DNA from: Denitrificimonas caeni
GTDB taxonomy: Bacteria; Pseudomonadota; Gammaproteobacteria; Pseudomonadales; Pseudomonadaceae
Length of the DNA: 64,000 nucleotides
NCBI RefSeq assembly: GCF_905120345.1
Contig: NZ_CAJHOA010000006.1
Span: 62,001 to 126,000, forward strand
Direction: 5' to 3'
Every line of letters begins with the position of its first letter. Position 1 is the stretch's first letter. Both the position numbers and the translations under genes were made by a program. Under the pieces are notes generated by a model that worked only from the letters and a program-made list of their open reading frames with translations, did no database searches and was not told the origin of the DNA. This document shows positions 1-8,301 of this stretch, piece by piece.

Positions 1-232
1 AAATAATGACACGCTCTCGCCGCATTATGTAAGACACAGGATAGCCTAACCCTGATAAAAGCCGTATCAATCGATACCTCTTTTCTCACCGATTGAAAAA
101 AGCACAACTTAACGCCACTAATTAGCCTTAGAAGAAACGCTAACCAGTCGAATCAAAATATTTTAAAGCAGCCAGAACGGCACAGAGAAAAGTGAGCAAA
201 GCCAGTAGAATCAAGGGCTCAAACAGCAGACG
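1..232. other. Leading intergenic stretch, no supported gene
   Basis: I see no gene with a start codon and ribosome binding site here. On the minus strand a short hydrophobic reading frame ends at 140, but it has no start codon. The segment lies downstream of the tRNA operon terminator on that strand. It may be the distal flank of a gene outside the window. Confidence 0.4.
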
Positions 233-257
233 AAAAAAAAGAGCCCTTAGGCTCTTT
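233..257 (-). terminator. Rho-independent terminator of the tRNA-Glu/tRNA-Gly operon
   Basis: Read on the minus strand there is a perfect 8-bp stem (arms 250-257 and 238-245, loop of four) ending in eight T residues (233-240). It lies about 25 bases past the 3' end of tRNA-Gly and is in the right orientation to end the tRNA transcript. Confidence 0.8.
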
Positions 258-281
258 CTTTCTTTAGCTTGACGCCAAATT

Positions 282-357
<76 letters not shown>

Positions 358-363
358 AAAAAC

Positions 364-439
364 TGGCGTCCCCTAGGGGACTCGAACCCCTGTTACCGCC
401 GTGAAAGGGCGGTGTCCTAGGCCACTAGACGAAGGGGAC
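364..439 (-). tRNA. tRNA-Glu (anticodon TTC), copy 1
   Basis: A 76-base tRNA on the minus strand beginning GTCCCCTTCGTCTAG, with anticodon TTC in the loop CTTTCAC, T-arm GGTTCGAGTCC, and an encoded CCA end. It is identical in sequence to the two copies at 48808-48883 and 49033-49108. It is the first tRNA of the operon with tRNA-Gly. Confidence 0.97.
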
Positions 440-513
440 GCATCCTTGAGCTTGTTACAGCTTGCAACTTCCTAAACCTTTGCTGTTTGCAGTATTGCTT
501 GGAAGTGGCGCGT

Positions 514-542
514 ATATTACGTACGATCTATTATTCCGTCAA
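514..542 (-). promoter_or_regulatory. Sigma-70 promoter of the tRNA-Glu/tRNA-Gly operon
   Basis: On the minus strand TTGACG (537-542) and TAATAT (514-519) are separated by exactly 17 bases and followed by a GC-rich discriminator (ACGCGCCAC). That discriminator type is usual for stable-RNA promoters under stringent control. The start point would lie about 70 bases upstream of tRNA-Glu. Confidence 0.8.
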
Positions 543-568
543 GCACTATTATGAAAATAGTTTGTATT

Positions 569-976
569 TCAATGCTTTGGAGCGCTTTCTGGCATAAACA
601 TTAATTGAATCTCATGATTCCAATCAAAATCCTCGCCATTCTCTAGCGCCTGGTAACGGCGATCTTCTAACTCCTGATATTTTTCAATCTCTTCATCCGG
701 CATAAAATGTAAGCAGTCACCGCCAAAGAACCACAACAGATCACGCGGGACTAAATGTGCAATTTGCGGATAGCGTTGAAAAACCTGACTGATAATATCC
801 TGACCAACATATAAGTCTTCTGTACTTTCACGCAAGTCCAGCACCATCTCATCAAAACGTTCTAAAAATAACGCGTGATGATTCTCTGGCACCACTTCTG
901 CATCGGCAACTGCGACTAAAATAGTGCGCAAATGCGCTAATAGCTGTAAATGCTGTTCGACGTGCGGCGTGACCAT
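569..976 (-). CDS. PA2817-like conserved hypothetical protein
   Basis: This 135-residue acidic soluble protein has no signal peptide or membrane segment. A ribosome binding site (AAGGGG) sits 9-10 bases before the ATG. The sequence, with DLLWFFGGDCLHFMPDEEI near residues 79-97, resembles what I remember as the PA2817 family of Pseudomonas, whose role is unknown. In P. aeruginosa that gene is also close to tRNA-Gly/tRNA-Glu and to the msrB-htpX block, which supports the match by position. No catalytic motif can be pointed out. It is transcribed toward the tRNA genes but probably from its own promoter. Confidence 0.65.
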   Translation of the reverse strand: MVTPHVEQHLQLLAHLRTILVAVADAEVVPENHHALFLERFDEMVLDLRESTEDLYVGQDIISQVFQRYPQIAHLVPRDLLWFFGGDCLHFMPDEEIEKYQELEDRRYQALENGEDFDWNHEIQLMFMPESAPKH

Positions 977-1073
977 AACAATATCCCCTTAAAAACAAGC
1001 CGCGCAGTATAGAGCCTGCACGGCATTTACCCAACAGACGGTCGGCAATAAATCAACAACCACCTCGGCGCAA

Positions 1074-1967
1074 CTAGAGCGATTGCTCCAATAGCTGCAG
1101 ACCAACCCATTGTTTCGCGAACTGCGCTGCGCAACGGCCATTACGGTTACCGCGTGCCAGTGCCCAACTGATCGCCTCTTTCGCCGCGTCCTCACTGAAC
1201 TGCCAACTCAGCTGTGTTGGACGTGCATACTCAGCGATCCAGTGTTGCACCACATCCAAATAATGCTCTTGGCTAAAAGGATAAAACGACAACCACAGAC
1301 CAAAACGATCAGATAGCGCAATTTTATCCTCCACTGCTTCACTGGGATGCAACTCACCACCGTCACCATGCTGCCAATGCTGATTATCGCTGTGCTGCTC
1401 AGGTAATAAGTGGCGACGATTAGAGGTGGCGTACAACAATACATTATCTGGTGCACGCTCTAAGGAGCCATCTAACACACTTTTTAAAATGCGGTAGTCG
1501 CCCTCACCCGCCTCAAAAGAGAGATCGTCGCAAAACACAATAAAATGCTGCGGCAAACCCGCTAGCGATTCAACAATCAACGGTAAATCAGCCAACTCAT
1601 TACGCTCTACTTCGATTAAGCGCAAACCCTGCTCGGCATATTCAGCCAGCAGCGCACGCACTAAAGAAGATTTACCGGTGCCGCGCGCGCCCCATAGCAA
1701 CGCATGGTTGGCTGGAAAACCACGCATAAACTGTTGCGTATTGCCCAGCAATTGTTGGCGTTGGCGGTCGACACCTAATAAGTCAGACAGTTGAATATCT
1801 GCACCTATCTTAATCGGTCGAAAAAAACTGTTATTGCCTTTGCGCTGCCAACTCGCGGCATACACCTTATTCCAGTCAACCGACTCAGTGGGCTTAGGTA
1901 ACAAAGGCTCAATCTGCAGCAAGACTTGATTGGCACGCTGTAAAAACTCACTCAATAACTCAGACAC
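1074..1967 (-). CDS. AAA+ ATPase of the DUF815 family
   Basis: The protein (297 residues) carries a clear P-loop, GARGTGKSS, at about residues 93-101 and a Walker B strand, FIVFCDDLSF, at about 142-151, followed by sensor-like arginines. It matches the DUF815 group of bacterial AAA+ proteins (family knowledge), whose cellular role is not established. I place the start at GTG 1965-1967 because AAGGAGG lies five bases before it; a longer frame runs upstream but would bury this site. It is convergent with nothing and is followed closely on the upstream side by msrB in the same direction (67 bases), so the two may share a transcript. Confidence 0.8.
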   Translation of the reverse strand: MSELLSEFLQRANQVLLQIEPLLPKPTESVDWNKVYAASWQRKGNNSFFRPIKIGADIQLSDLLGVDRQRQQLLGNTQQFMRGFPANHALLWGARGTGKSSLVRALLAEYAEQGLRLIEVERNELADLPLIVESLAGLPQHFIVFCDDLSFEAGEGDYRILKSVLDGSLERAPDNVLLYATSNRRHLLPEQHSDNQHWQHGDGGELHPSEAVEDKIALSDRFGLWLSFYPFSQEHYLDVVQHWIAEYARPTQLSWQFSEDAAKEAISWALARGNRNGRCAAQFAKQWVGLQLLEQSL

Positions 1968-2033
1968 AACGCCCTCCTTATGGGTCGATGGCTCTCGCCT
2001 GCGCATTAACTGCACGCCCTTGCGTACAATGGA

Positions 2034-2435
2034 TCAATCAACGACAGCTGGCTCTAGCTGTAAGGCCACTGAGTTAATGCAGTAACGCAAGCCGGTCGGC
2101 TGAGGACCGTCAGGGAAAACATGCCCTAAGTGCGCCTCACACCCGGAGCAGACCACTTCTACACGTTGCATACCGAGGCTGTTATCAACATTCTCCGTCA
2201 GCGCCGTCGGGCTAATGGCCTGCCAATAACTGGGCCAGCCACAACCCGCATCAAACTGGTGCTGAGCGTCAAATAACGCTTGCCCACAGCAGACACAATG
2301 AAACACACCACTGAACTTCGGTGCCTGATACTCACCGGTAAAGGGCCGCTCAGTACCGGCCATCCGACAAACACGAAACTGCTCATCAGATAATTGCTCG
2401 CGCCACTCTTCTAGGCTTTTTTCAATCTTTTTCAT
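2034..2435 (-). CDS. msrB: Peptide-methionine (R)-S-oxide reductase MsrB
   Basis: MsrB reduces the R form of methionine sulfoxide in oxidised proteins, using thioredoxin as donor. In this 133-residue chain the catalytic cysteine is C119 in RYCINS, the likely resolving cysteine is C65 in CGWPSY, and a structural zinc site is formed by C47/C50 and C96/C99. The start is chosen at the second of two adjacent ATG codons, six bases after GGAG; the first would be only three bases away. It is divergent from alaA, the same order as I recall in P. aeruginosa. The trxB gene that would feed it electrons lies elsewhere in this window. Confidence 0.95.
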   Translation of the reverse strand: MKKIEKSLEEWREQLSDEQFRVCRMAGTERPFTGEYQAPKFSGVFHCVCCGQALFDAQHQFDAGCGWPSYWQAISPTALTENVDNSLGMQRVEVVCSGCEAHLGHVFPDGPQPTGLRYCINSVALQLEPAVVD

Positions 2436-2648
2436 CATATTCTCCAATTAAAGCCTTAGCATAAACCTAACGCTCCCTTTCACCTTTGCCAACACAGTCG
2501 TATGATAGGCATCTTTAAGCGCCTCTATATGACTTGCTGATTAAATGCAGCATGGGTGCTCGGGCTACTTATGCGACAGCGCTCAAAATCGCTTCTTATC
2601 GACAGAACGCCCCCTTATTGACCTATTTTATTCGGGATACTCAACATC

Positions 2649-3860
2649 ATGCAGTTCAGCAAATCGAACAAGCTCGCTAACGTCTGTTATGACATCCGAG
2701 GCCCAGTACTTAAGCACGCCAAACGTCTTGAAGACGAAGGCCAACGCATTATCAAACTCAATATCGGTAATCCTGCACCGTTTGGCTTTGAAGCACCAGA
2801 AGAAATCTTACAAGATGTCATGCGCAACCTGCCTAATGCGCAAGGTTACAGCGACTCTAAAGGCTTATTTAGCGCCCGCAAAGCGATCATGCAGTATTAT
2901 CAGCAAAAAAACGTTGAAGGCATTGGTATTGAAGATATCTATCTCGGCAATGGCGTCTCTGAGCTGATTGTTATGGTGCTGCAGGCCTTACTAAACAACA
3001 ATGATGAAGTCCTGCTACCTGCTCCAGACTATCCTCTATGGACTGCAGCTACCAGCCTAGCTGGCGGCAAGCCTGTGCATTATTTATGTGATGAGCAAGC
3101 CGGATGGTTTCCAGACATTGCTGATATGCGTTCAAAAATCACCAGCAACACCAAAGCCATTGTTTTGATCAACCCCAACAACCCAACCGGTGCAGTGTAT
3201 TCAAAAGAAGTACTGCTCGACATTTTAGAGTTGGCTCGCCAGCACAACCTGATGGTTTTAGCTGACGAAATCTACGATAAAATCTTATACGATGGCGCCG
3301 AACATATCTGCATAGCATCATTGGCCACAGATGTGTTGTGCTTAACCTTTAATGGTCTGTCTAAATCCTACCGTATTGCTGGTTTTCGTTCTGGCTGGGT
3401 TGCTATTTCTGGTCCTAAGCACCGTGCCCGCAGCTATATTGAAGGTTTGGATATTTTGTCCAATATGCGTTTGTGCGCTAACGTTCCTGCTCAGCATGCC
3501 ATTCAAACCGCATTGGGCGGTTACCAGAGCATCAACGATCTAGTGCTACCTAACGGTCGTTTACTTGAACAACGTAACCGTACGTGGGAGCTGCTCAATG
3601 CTATTCCTGGCGTCAGCTGCGTGAAGCCAATGGGTGCGCTCTATGCTTTTCCGAAAATAGATCCGAAAATCTGCCCGATTCACAATGATGAAAAATTCGT
3701 GCTGGATTTACTGCTGTCAGAAAAACTCTTAGTCGTACAGGGCACCGCCTTTAACTGGCCTTGGCCGGACCATTTTCGTGTAGTGACGCTGCCCCGCGTG
3801 GATGATCTTGAACAAGCCATTGGCAGAATTGGCAACTTCTTAAAAACTTATCGTCAGTGA
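2649..3860 (+). CDS. alaA: Pyridoxal-phosphate aminotransferase, AlaA type
   Basis: A class I/II aminotransferase of 403 residues, most like the glutamate-pyruvate transaminase AlaA (YfbQ) that makes alanine from pyruvate. The PLP lysine is K239 in NGLSKSYRIAGFRSGW; NPNNPTG at 175-181 and DEIYDKI at 206-212 are the usual cofactor-binding motifs. Length equals that of the E. coli enzyme (about 405). No strong ribosome binding site precedes the ATG. The next gene begins six bases after the stop, and htpX follows, so the three may be one operon. Substrate specificity is inferred from family resemblance only. Confidence 0.9.
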   Translation: MQFSKSNKLANVCYDIRGPVLKHAKRLEDEGQRIIKLNIGNPAPFGFEAPEEILQDVMRNLPNAQGYSDSKGLFSARKAIMQYYQQKNVEGIGIEDIYLGNGVSELIVMVLQALLNNNDEVLLPAPDYPLWTAATSLAGGKPVHYLCDEQAGWFPDIADMRSKITSNTKAIVLINPNNPTGAVYSKEVLLDILELARQHNLMVLADEIYDKILYDGAEHICIASLATDVLCLTFNGLSKSYRIAGFRSGWVAISGPKHRARSYIEGLDILSNMRLCANVPAQHAIQTALGGYQSINDLVLPNGRLLEQRNRTWELLNAIPGVSCVKPMGALYAFPKIDPKICPIHNDEKFVLDLLLSEKLLVVQGTAFNWPWPDHFRVVTLPRVDDLEQAIGRIGNFLKTYRQ

Positions 3861-3866
3861 GTGTGC

Positions 3867-4307
3867 ATGGACCTTCATATTGACGATTTTTACACGGATG
3901 CAGCTAAAGGTTTGGTTGTGCTTTACCAAGCCTTTCCTAACAAAATCACGTTATATTTCGATGATTTAATCGGTTATATAGCGCCTGAAGAGTTTGGTTT
4001 GCCCAGTGACCGCCAGCAACGCTGCTTAAGTACTTTTTTATGGCTCGCTGAAGAAGGCTATTTGCGTTACAAAAGCACCGTTCGTTTCGAAGCTTTAGAT
4101 CAGATTCAACTCTGCGAAAAAGCTTTTTTACGTCTCAGTAGCGCGGTTACAGCATTGCCTGCAACGATTGAACAGGCGCCTGCCAGTGTTCGCCGCGTGC
4201 AAGCAAGTCTAGCCAATCAACTACGTGCAGCCCTGAAAGCTGAACGTAGCGAAGCGGTGATTGAACTGATGCAGCTGTTCTTTCAACGCCAAACTCAGCA
4301 CACTTGA
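3867..4307 (+). CDS. Conserved hypothetical protein between alaA and htpX
   Basis: I do not recognise a named family. The 146-residue protein is soluble, without signal peptide or membrane helix. The N-terminal two thirds contain several aromatic residues (YTDAAKGLVVLYQAFP, then a helix with FLWLAEEGYLRYKS) that look like a small winged-helix-like fold; the C-terminal part is predicted helical. It follows the alaA stop with almost no gap, so translation may be coupled. From memory a gene of similar size sits at the same place in P. aeruginosa (PA2829). A GTG six bases upstream of the chosen ATG is an alternative start. Confidence 0.7.
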   Translation: MDLHIDDFYTDAAKGLVVLYQAFPNKITLYFDDLIGYIAPEEFGLPSDRQQRCLSTFLWLAEEGYLRYKSTVRFEALDQIQLCEKAFLRLSSAVTALPATIEQAPASVRRVQASLANQLRAALKAERSEAVIELMQLFFQRQTQHT

Positions 4308-4329
4308 CACAGCTTGCAACAGTCAGCCC

Positions 4330-4359
4330 CTTGAAGCGCATCCGCGCAGCCCTTATATA
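4330..4359 (+). promoter_or_regulatory. Sigma-32 (heat-shock) promoter candidate for htpX
   Basis: CTTGAA at 4330-4335 is followed after 15 bases by CCTTATATA at 4351-4359, close to the RpoH consensus (CTTGAAA and CCCCATNTA). It lies 35 bases before the htpX ATG. In E. coli htpX is a heat-shock gene, which supports the reading; it has not been tested here. Confidence 0.55.
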
Positions 4360-4393
4360 GTTCATCTGTTTACACTTTTGGAGTTTTTCGCAC

Positions 4394-5266
4394 ATGATGC
4401 GTATCTTTTTATTCTTAGCAACTAACATTGCAGTATTGTTAATTGCCAGTGTTACCCTCAGTTTACTGGGTGTAGACCGTTTTACAGGCCAGAACCATGG
4501 TGACTTGTTAATTTTCTGTGCCGTATTTGGTTTTGCCGGCTCCTTAGTGTCCCTGTTTATTTCTAAATGGATGGCAAAAAGAAGTACCGGTACGCAAGTG
4601 ATCGATCAACCACGCACACGTCAAGAACAATGGTTAGTCAATACCGTTGAAGAACTGGCCAGCAAAGCCGGTATCGGCATGCCAGAAGTCGGCATTTTTC
4701 CTGCACACGAATCCAACGCCTTTGCGACTGGCTGGAACCGCAATAGCGCCTTAGTCGCGGTCAGCCAAGGTATGCTGGATCGCTTCTCACAAGATGAAAT
4801 TAAAGCCGTATTAGCCCATGAAATTGGTCACGTGGCCAATGGCGATATGGTGACCATGGCGCTATTACAAGGTGTGGTCAATACTTTCGTGATGTTCTTT
4901 GCGCGTATTTTTGGTGACTTTGTTGATAAAGCCATTCTTAAAAACGAAGAGGGTCGTGGTATTGGTTATTTTGTCGCGACGATTTTCGCTGAAGTGGTGC
5001 TTGGTATTTTAGCCAGCACCATCGTGATGTGGTTCTCCCGTCGTCGCGAGTTCCGTGCCGATGAAGCTGGAGCAGATCTAGCCGGTAAACAAGCGATGAT
5101 AGGTGCTCTACAACGCTTACGCGCTGAACAAGGTATCGAATCAGAGATGCCTAAAGCCTTAACGGCATTTGGTATCAGCGGTGGCTTAAAGGAAGGTCTA
5201 GCAGGTTTGTTTATGAGCCACCCACCTTTAGAAGTACGGATTGCCGCACTGCAACAAAGACGTTAA
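4394..5266 (+). CDS. htpX: Membrane zinc metalloprotease HtpX
   Basis: HtpX is an inner-membrane M48 protease that degrades misfolded membrane proteins together with FtsH. The 290-residue sequence has two N-terminal membrane segments (about 4-25 and 37-57), the zinc motif HEIGH at 142-146, the third ligand E224 in RADEAGA, and two further membrane stretches around 155-175 and 192-213. Length fits the family (E. coli 293). The start is the first of two adjacent ATG codons. A heat-shock-like promoter lies directly upstream and a strong terminator directly downstream, so it can be expressed alone. Confidence 0.96.
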   Translation: MMRIFLFLATNIAVLLIASVTLSLLGVDRFTGQNHGDLLIFCAVFGFAGSLVSLFISKWMAKRSTGTQVIDQPRTRQEQWLVNTVEELASKAGIGMPEVGIFPAHESNAFATGWNRNSALVAVSQGMLDRFSQDEIKAVLAHEIGHVANGDMVTMALLQGVVNTFVMFFARIFGDFVDKAILKNEEGRGIGYFVATIFAEVVLGILASTIVMWFSRRREFRADEAGADLAGKQAMIGALQRLRAEQGIESEMPKALTAFGISGGLKEGLAGLFMSHPPLEVRIAALQQRR

Positions 5267-5280
5267 CAGCAGCGGCATAA

Positions 5281-5319
5281 AAAAGCCCAGTACGTGATTC
5301 CTGCGTACTGGGCTTTTTT
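5281..5319. terminator. Bidirectional rho-independent terminator after htpX
   Basis: Perfect 14-bp stem (5281-5294 with 5304-5317), nine-base loop, T-run on the plus strand and A-run on the left. It lies between convergent genes and can serve both htpX and the minus-strand gene ending at 5337. Confidence 0.9.
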
Positions 5320-5336
5320 GTCACTGATGCTGACGG

Positions 5337-6083
5337 TTACTGTGTCTCAACCAGCTGCGCAAGCGCTTTGTTTAAGGTACTGCGTAACCCTGCAGTATTA
5401 CAGGCTGAATCCTTAGCGATCGCGATAAAACGCCTTTGAGTCTCAACGGGCGGATCAATTGCTTCAAAACGTCGTGTTAAATCATTTTCAACAAGATACT
5501 GCTGCATAGACTGCTGTTCGGCTACCACATAATCGGCTCGCCCTTCCTGCACCTTAGCAATGGCTATCTGAAGGCTCTGCGCAGTGCGTACTGGCCAGTT
5601 CAATAGCTGCGCTTGCAGATCAAAATCTATTAAACGTGCCGGTGGCATAACTCGTACACCACGCAAGCCCGAAAGCTCAGGCCATTGCTTGAGTGACACT
5701 TGTTCGCCTGTTCGCAGCCATAGACGGTACGTTTTTTGTGCATAGGCCGGCGACAAATAATCCAATCGCGGATCTTTCTCAGGCTCTAGGCTTACACCAA
5801 TAATCAGATCAACACGACCGCTACGCACCTCTGCCAAGGCTTTTTGCCCTTCAGCAGCGTCAACTTTAATACTCAACTGTGTTTTCTTCGCTAGAGTCTT
5901 TAAGAACTCAAGGCTGATATTACGCTGCACCTGTTGATCATCCTGATCCTCAACTGCTAAAGGCACAGTAAAATAACTCACCGCTACTAGGGTTTCACAG
6001 GCCTGCTGATCAGCATACAGCACTCGAGGCACCGTGCTACTGACTGCCGCCCATACCGCACAAACTACAAATCGCCAGTTCAT
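5337..6083 (-). CDS. Periplasmic solute-binding-like protein (SBP_bac_3 family)
   Basis: A 248-residue exported protein. The first 24 residues form a signal peptide (start MNWRFVVC, probable cleavage after VLYA). The mature part resembles family 3 solute-binding proteins, with a segment GRVDLIIGVSLEPEKDPRLD typical of their ligand lobe and two cysteines, near each end, that could form a disulfide. I choose ATG 6081-6083 because AGGGGTG lies just before it and the signal peptide then starts correctly. No transporter membrane or ATPase gene is next to it, so ligand and partner are unknown; such orphan proteins may act as sensors or be served by a distant transporter. Confidence 0.75.
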   Translation of the reverse strand: MNWRFVVCAVWAAVSSTVPRVLYADQQACETLVAVSYFTVPLAVEDQDDQQVQRNISLEFLKTLAKKTQLSIKVDAAEGQKALAEVRSGRVDLIIGVSLEPEKDPRLDYLSPAYAQKTYRLWLRTGEQVSLKQWPELSGLRGVRVMPPARLIDFDLQAQLLNWPVRTAQSLQIAIAKVQEGRADYVVAEQQSMQQYLVENDLTRRFEAIDPPVETQRRFIAIAKDSACNTAGLRSTLNKALAQLVETQ

Positions 6084-6245
6084 AACACCCCTGTTAACCA
6101 TTTTCTCTATCAAGGCAGTTATATTACACGGCCTAGTAGCAACAAGCGCTATGCCTATTAATACAACGCTATAGCAGTGGTCACTTTAAATAAGACGGCA
6201 AACCAACAGCAGCTCTAAAGCACTATTAAAGTGATAAAACAGGTA

Positions 6246-6272
6246 TAAAAAAACCCGCTAAAAAGCGGGTTT
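6246..6272 (-). terminator. Terminator of the etfBA operon
   Basis: On the minus strand a 9-bp stem (6264-6272 with 6251-6259, loop of four) is followed by a run of T. It lies 20 bases after the etfA stop. Confidence 0.85.
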
Positions 6273-6291
6273 CTCTACCGATGAATCAGTC

Positions 6292-7221
6292 TTACAGGGC
6301 TTTTTCTAACTCAGGAATAGCTTCGAATAAATCCGCAACTAAACCGTAGTCTGCCACTTGGAAAATCGGTGCATCTTCATCTTTGTTGATCGCAACGATC
6401 ACTTTAGAATCTTTCATGCCCGCCAAGTGCTGAATCGCACCGGAAATACCAACAGCGATATACAGATCTGGCGCAACAATTTTACCTGTTTGGCCGACTT
6501 GCATATCATTAGGTACAAAACCTGCGTCAACCGCCGCGCGTGAAGCACCAACCGCAGCGCCCAGTTTGTCGGCAACACGATTAAGCATTTCAAAGTTGTC
6601 GCCGTTCTGCATACCACGACCACCAGAAACAACGATTTTCGCAGCCGTTAATTCAGGACGATCAGATTTCGCTAACTCTTCGCCAACAAACGCAGAAATA
6701 CCTGCATCGCCGCCAACAGTAAGCGCTTCAATGCTAGCAGAACCGCCTTCAGCAGCAACTGCGTCGAAACCTGTACCACGTACGGTAATCACTTTAATCG
6801 CTGCATTAGATTGCACGGTAGCAATCGCATTACCGGCGTAGATTGGGCGCTTAAAGGTGTCAGCGCTTTCTACTGCGATAATCTCAGAGATCTGATCCAC
6901 ATCCAGCAACGCAGCAACGCGTGGCAGTATGTTTTTACCATTACTGGTGGCAGAGGCAAGAATATGCGTATAGTTTTTACCCACTTCAGCAATTAAAGGG
7001 GCAATATTTTCAGGCAGTTGATGAGCAAATGCAGCGTTATCCGCTGACAATACTTTGCTCACGCCATCAATTTTTGCAGCAGCTTCTGCAACCGCAGCGC
7101 ATTCAGCACCAGCAACCAGTACATGAATATCGCCACCAATAGCTTTGGCCGCCGCAACGGTGTTCAGGGTAGCAGCACCCAGAGCGACGTTAGTGTGCTC
7201 AGCAATAACCAAAATAGCCAT
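6292..7221 (-). CDS. etfA: Electron transfer flavoprotein alpha subunit EtfA
   Basis: EtfA (309 residues) forms, with EtfB, the soluble FAD protein that collects electrons from acyl-CoA and other dehydrogenases and passes them to ETF-ubiquinone oxidoreductase. The C-terminal FAD domain is plain: VVSGGRGMQ near residue 197 and [15 protein letters not shown] near 252. The N-terminal half has the usual ETF fold with [20 protein letters not shown]. Its ATG overlaps the etfB stop by one base (TAATG), so the subunits are translationally coupled. Length matches bacterial EtfA. Confidence 0.97.
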   Translation of the reverse strand: MAILVIAEHTNVALGAATLNTVAAAKAIGGDIHVLVAGAECAAVAEAAAKIDGVSKVLSADNAAFAHQLPENIAPLIAEVGKNYTHILASATSNGKNILPRVAALLDVDQISEIIAVESADTFKRPIYAGNAIATVQSNAAIKVITVRGTGFDAVAAEGGSASIEALTVGGDAGISAFVGEELAKSDRPELTAAKIVVSGGRGMQNGDNFEMLNRVADKLGAAVGASRAAVDAGFVPNDMQVGQTGKIVAPDLYIAVGISGAIQHLAGMKDSKVIVAINKDEDAPIFQVADYGLVADLFEAIPELEKAL

Positions 7222-7970
7222 TAAATCACCTTCGCTTCATTTTTCAGTTTTTCGACCAGTTCAGCCACATCTTTCACTTTGATACCAGCACTGCGCGCGG
7301 CAGGTGCTTCAACTTTCAAAGTGGTGACTGTGGATGCAGTAGAAACGCCTAAAGAATCTGGAGTGATAATTTCCAGCGGCTTTTTCTTAGCTTTCATGAT
7401 GTTAGGCAAAGATGCATAACGTGGCTCATTTAAGCGCAGGTCAGTGGTAACAATCGCAGGCAAGTTCAGCGCGACCGTTTGTAAACCACCATCGATTTCA
7501 CGAGTGACATTAACTTTATCGCCAGCTACTTCAACTTTAGAAGCAAAAGTACCTTGCGCATAACCTGTTAACGCAGCCAACATTTGACCGGTTTGGTTGT
7601 TATCAGTATCGATCGCTTGCTTACCCAGCATAATCAACTGGGGTTGCTCTTGATCGACCACTGCTTTAAGCAGTTTGGCCACAGTCAGTGAACGCAACTC
7701 ATCATTGCATTCAACCAAAATGGCACGATCAGCACCTAAAGCCAGCGCAGTACGCAGTTGCTCTTGAGCAGCATTAGGGCCAATGGAAACTACAACTACT
7801 TCAGTTGCAATACCTTTTTCCTTTAAGCGAATGGCTTCTTCAACGCCAATTTCGCAGAAAGGATTCATAGACATTTTAACGTTGGCGAGATCAACGCCAG
7901 TGTTGTCCGCTTTCACGCGGACCTTGACGTTATAGTCTACCACTCGTTTGACAGCTACTAGAACCTTCAT
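7221..7970 (-). CDS. etfB: Electron transfer flavoprotein beta subunit EtfB
   Basis: EtfB (249 residues) binds AMP and provides the loop that docks to partner dehydrogenases: the recognition-loop segment [19 protein letters not shown] lies near residues 192-210. The N-terminus [17 protein letters not shown] is typical. I start at the ATG at 7968-7970, where GAGGAATCC provides a binding site; a longer frame extends upstream but is not family-like. First gene of the etfBA operon, divergent from etfD, with a 331-base shared control region. Confidence 0.97.
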   Translation of the reverse strand: MKVLVAVKRVVDYNVKVRVKADNTGVDLANVKMSMNPFCEIGVEEAIRLKEKGIATEVVVVSIGPNAAQEQLRTALALGADRAILVECNDELRSLTVAKLLKAVVDQEQPQLIMLGKQAIDTDNNQTGQMLAALTGYAQGTFASKVEVAGDKVNVTREIDGGLQTVALNLPAIVTTDLRLNEPRYASLPNIMKAKKKPLEIITPDSLGVSTASTVTTLKVEAPAARSAGIKVKDVAELVEKLKNEAKVI

Positions 7971-8174
7971 GGATTCCTCGTTATCTCGGGTGAATAAAAA
8001 ATGTCGCCAAGACAAGCCTGGCCAGAGTGCTGCGCTTGGTTGAATATATAACCAACTCATTAGATAAGCACAAAACTTCTGCTATCTTGAACGTAAGACT
8101 TAGGTCGGTCAATACAACAATGCAACCTTTGTGCTCAACCTTTACATATTTATACTAGCAGAGCTTTAAAAATT

Positions 8175-8188
8175 CAAACGAGCGTTTG
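8175..8188. promoter_or_regulatory. PsrA-type operator between etfBA and etfD
   Basis: The inverted repeat CAAAC-GAGC-GTTTG fits the published PsrA motif (C/GAAAC, two to four bases, GTTTG/C). PsrA is a TetR-type repressor released by long-chain fatty acids, and etfAB and the ETF dehydrogenase are reported PsrA targets in P. aeruginosa (recalled). It ends two bases before the -35 box of the etfD promoter. psrA itself is not in this window. Confidence 0.65.
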
Positions 8189-8190
8189 TA

Positions 8191-8219
8191 TTGGAAGAAC
8201 GCGCAGTGATGGATATAAT
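8191..8219 (+). promoter_or_regulatory. Sigma-70 promoter of etfD
   Basis: TTGGAA (8191-8196), a 17-base spacer and a perfect TATAAT (8214-8219). The transcript would start near 8226, leaving a leader of about 75 bases before the GTG start of etfD. Confidence 0.8.
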
Positions 8220-8301
8220 GCACAAAAACCATCACGATAATAAGTGAAAGATCCGAGCCTACCAAAATAAAATAATGAACAGTGTCAGTAGGAGATAGCT
8301 T

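Noticed and set aside
140-232. Hydrophobic frame on the minus strand after the tRNA terminator
   Set aside because: No start codon and it begins inside the T-run of the terminator; leucine-rich frames arise easily by chance.
2618-2648. Possible promoter (TTGACC and GATACT) giving a leaderless alaA
   Set aside because: The two boxes are only 12 bases apart, and neither alone has a matching partner at the right distance.
2545-2967. Overlapping frame across the alaA start
   Set aside because: It lies in another frame of a clear aminotransferase gene and has no family-like sequence.
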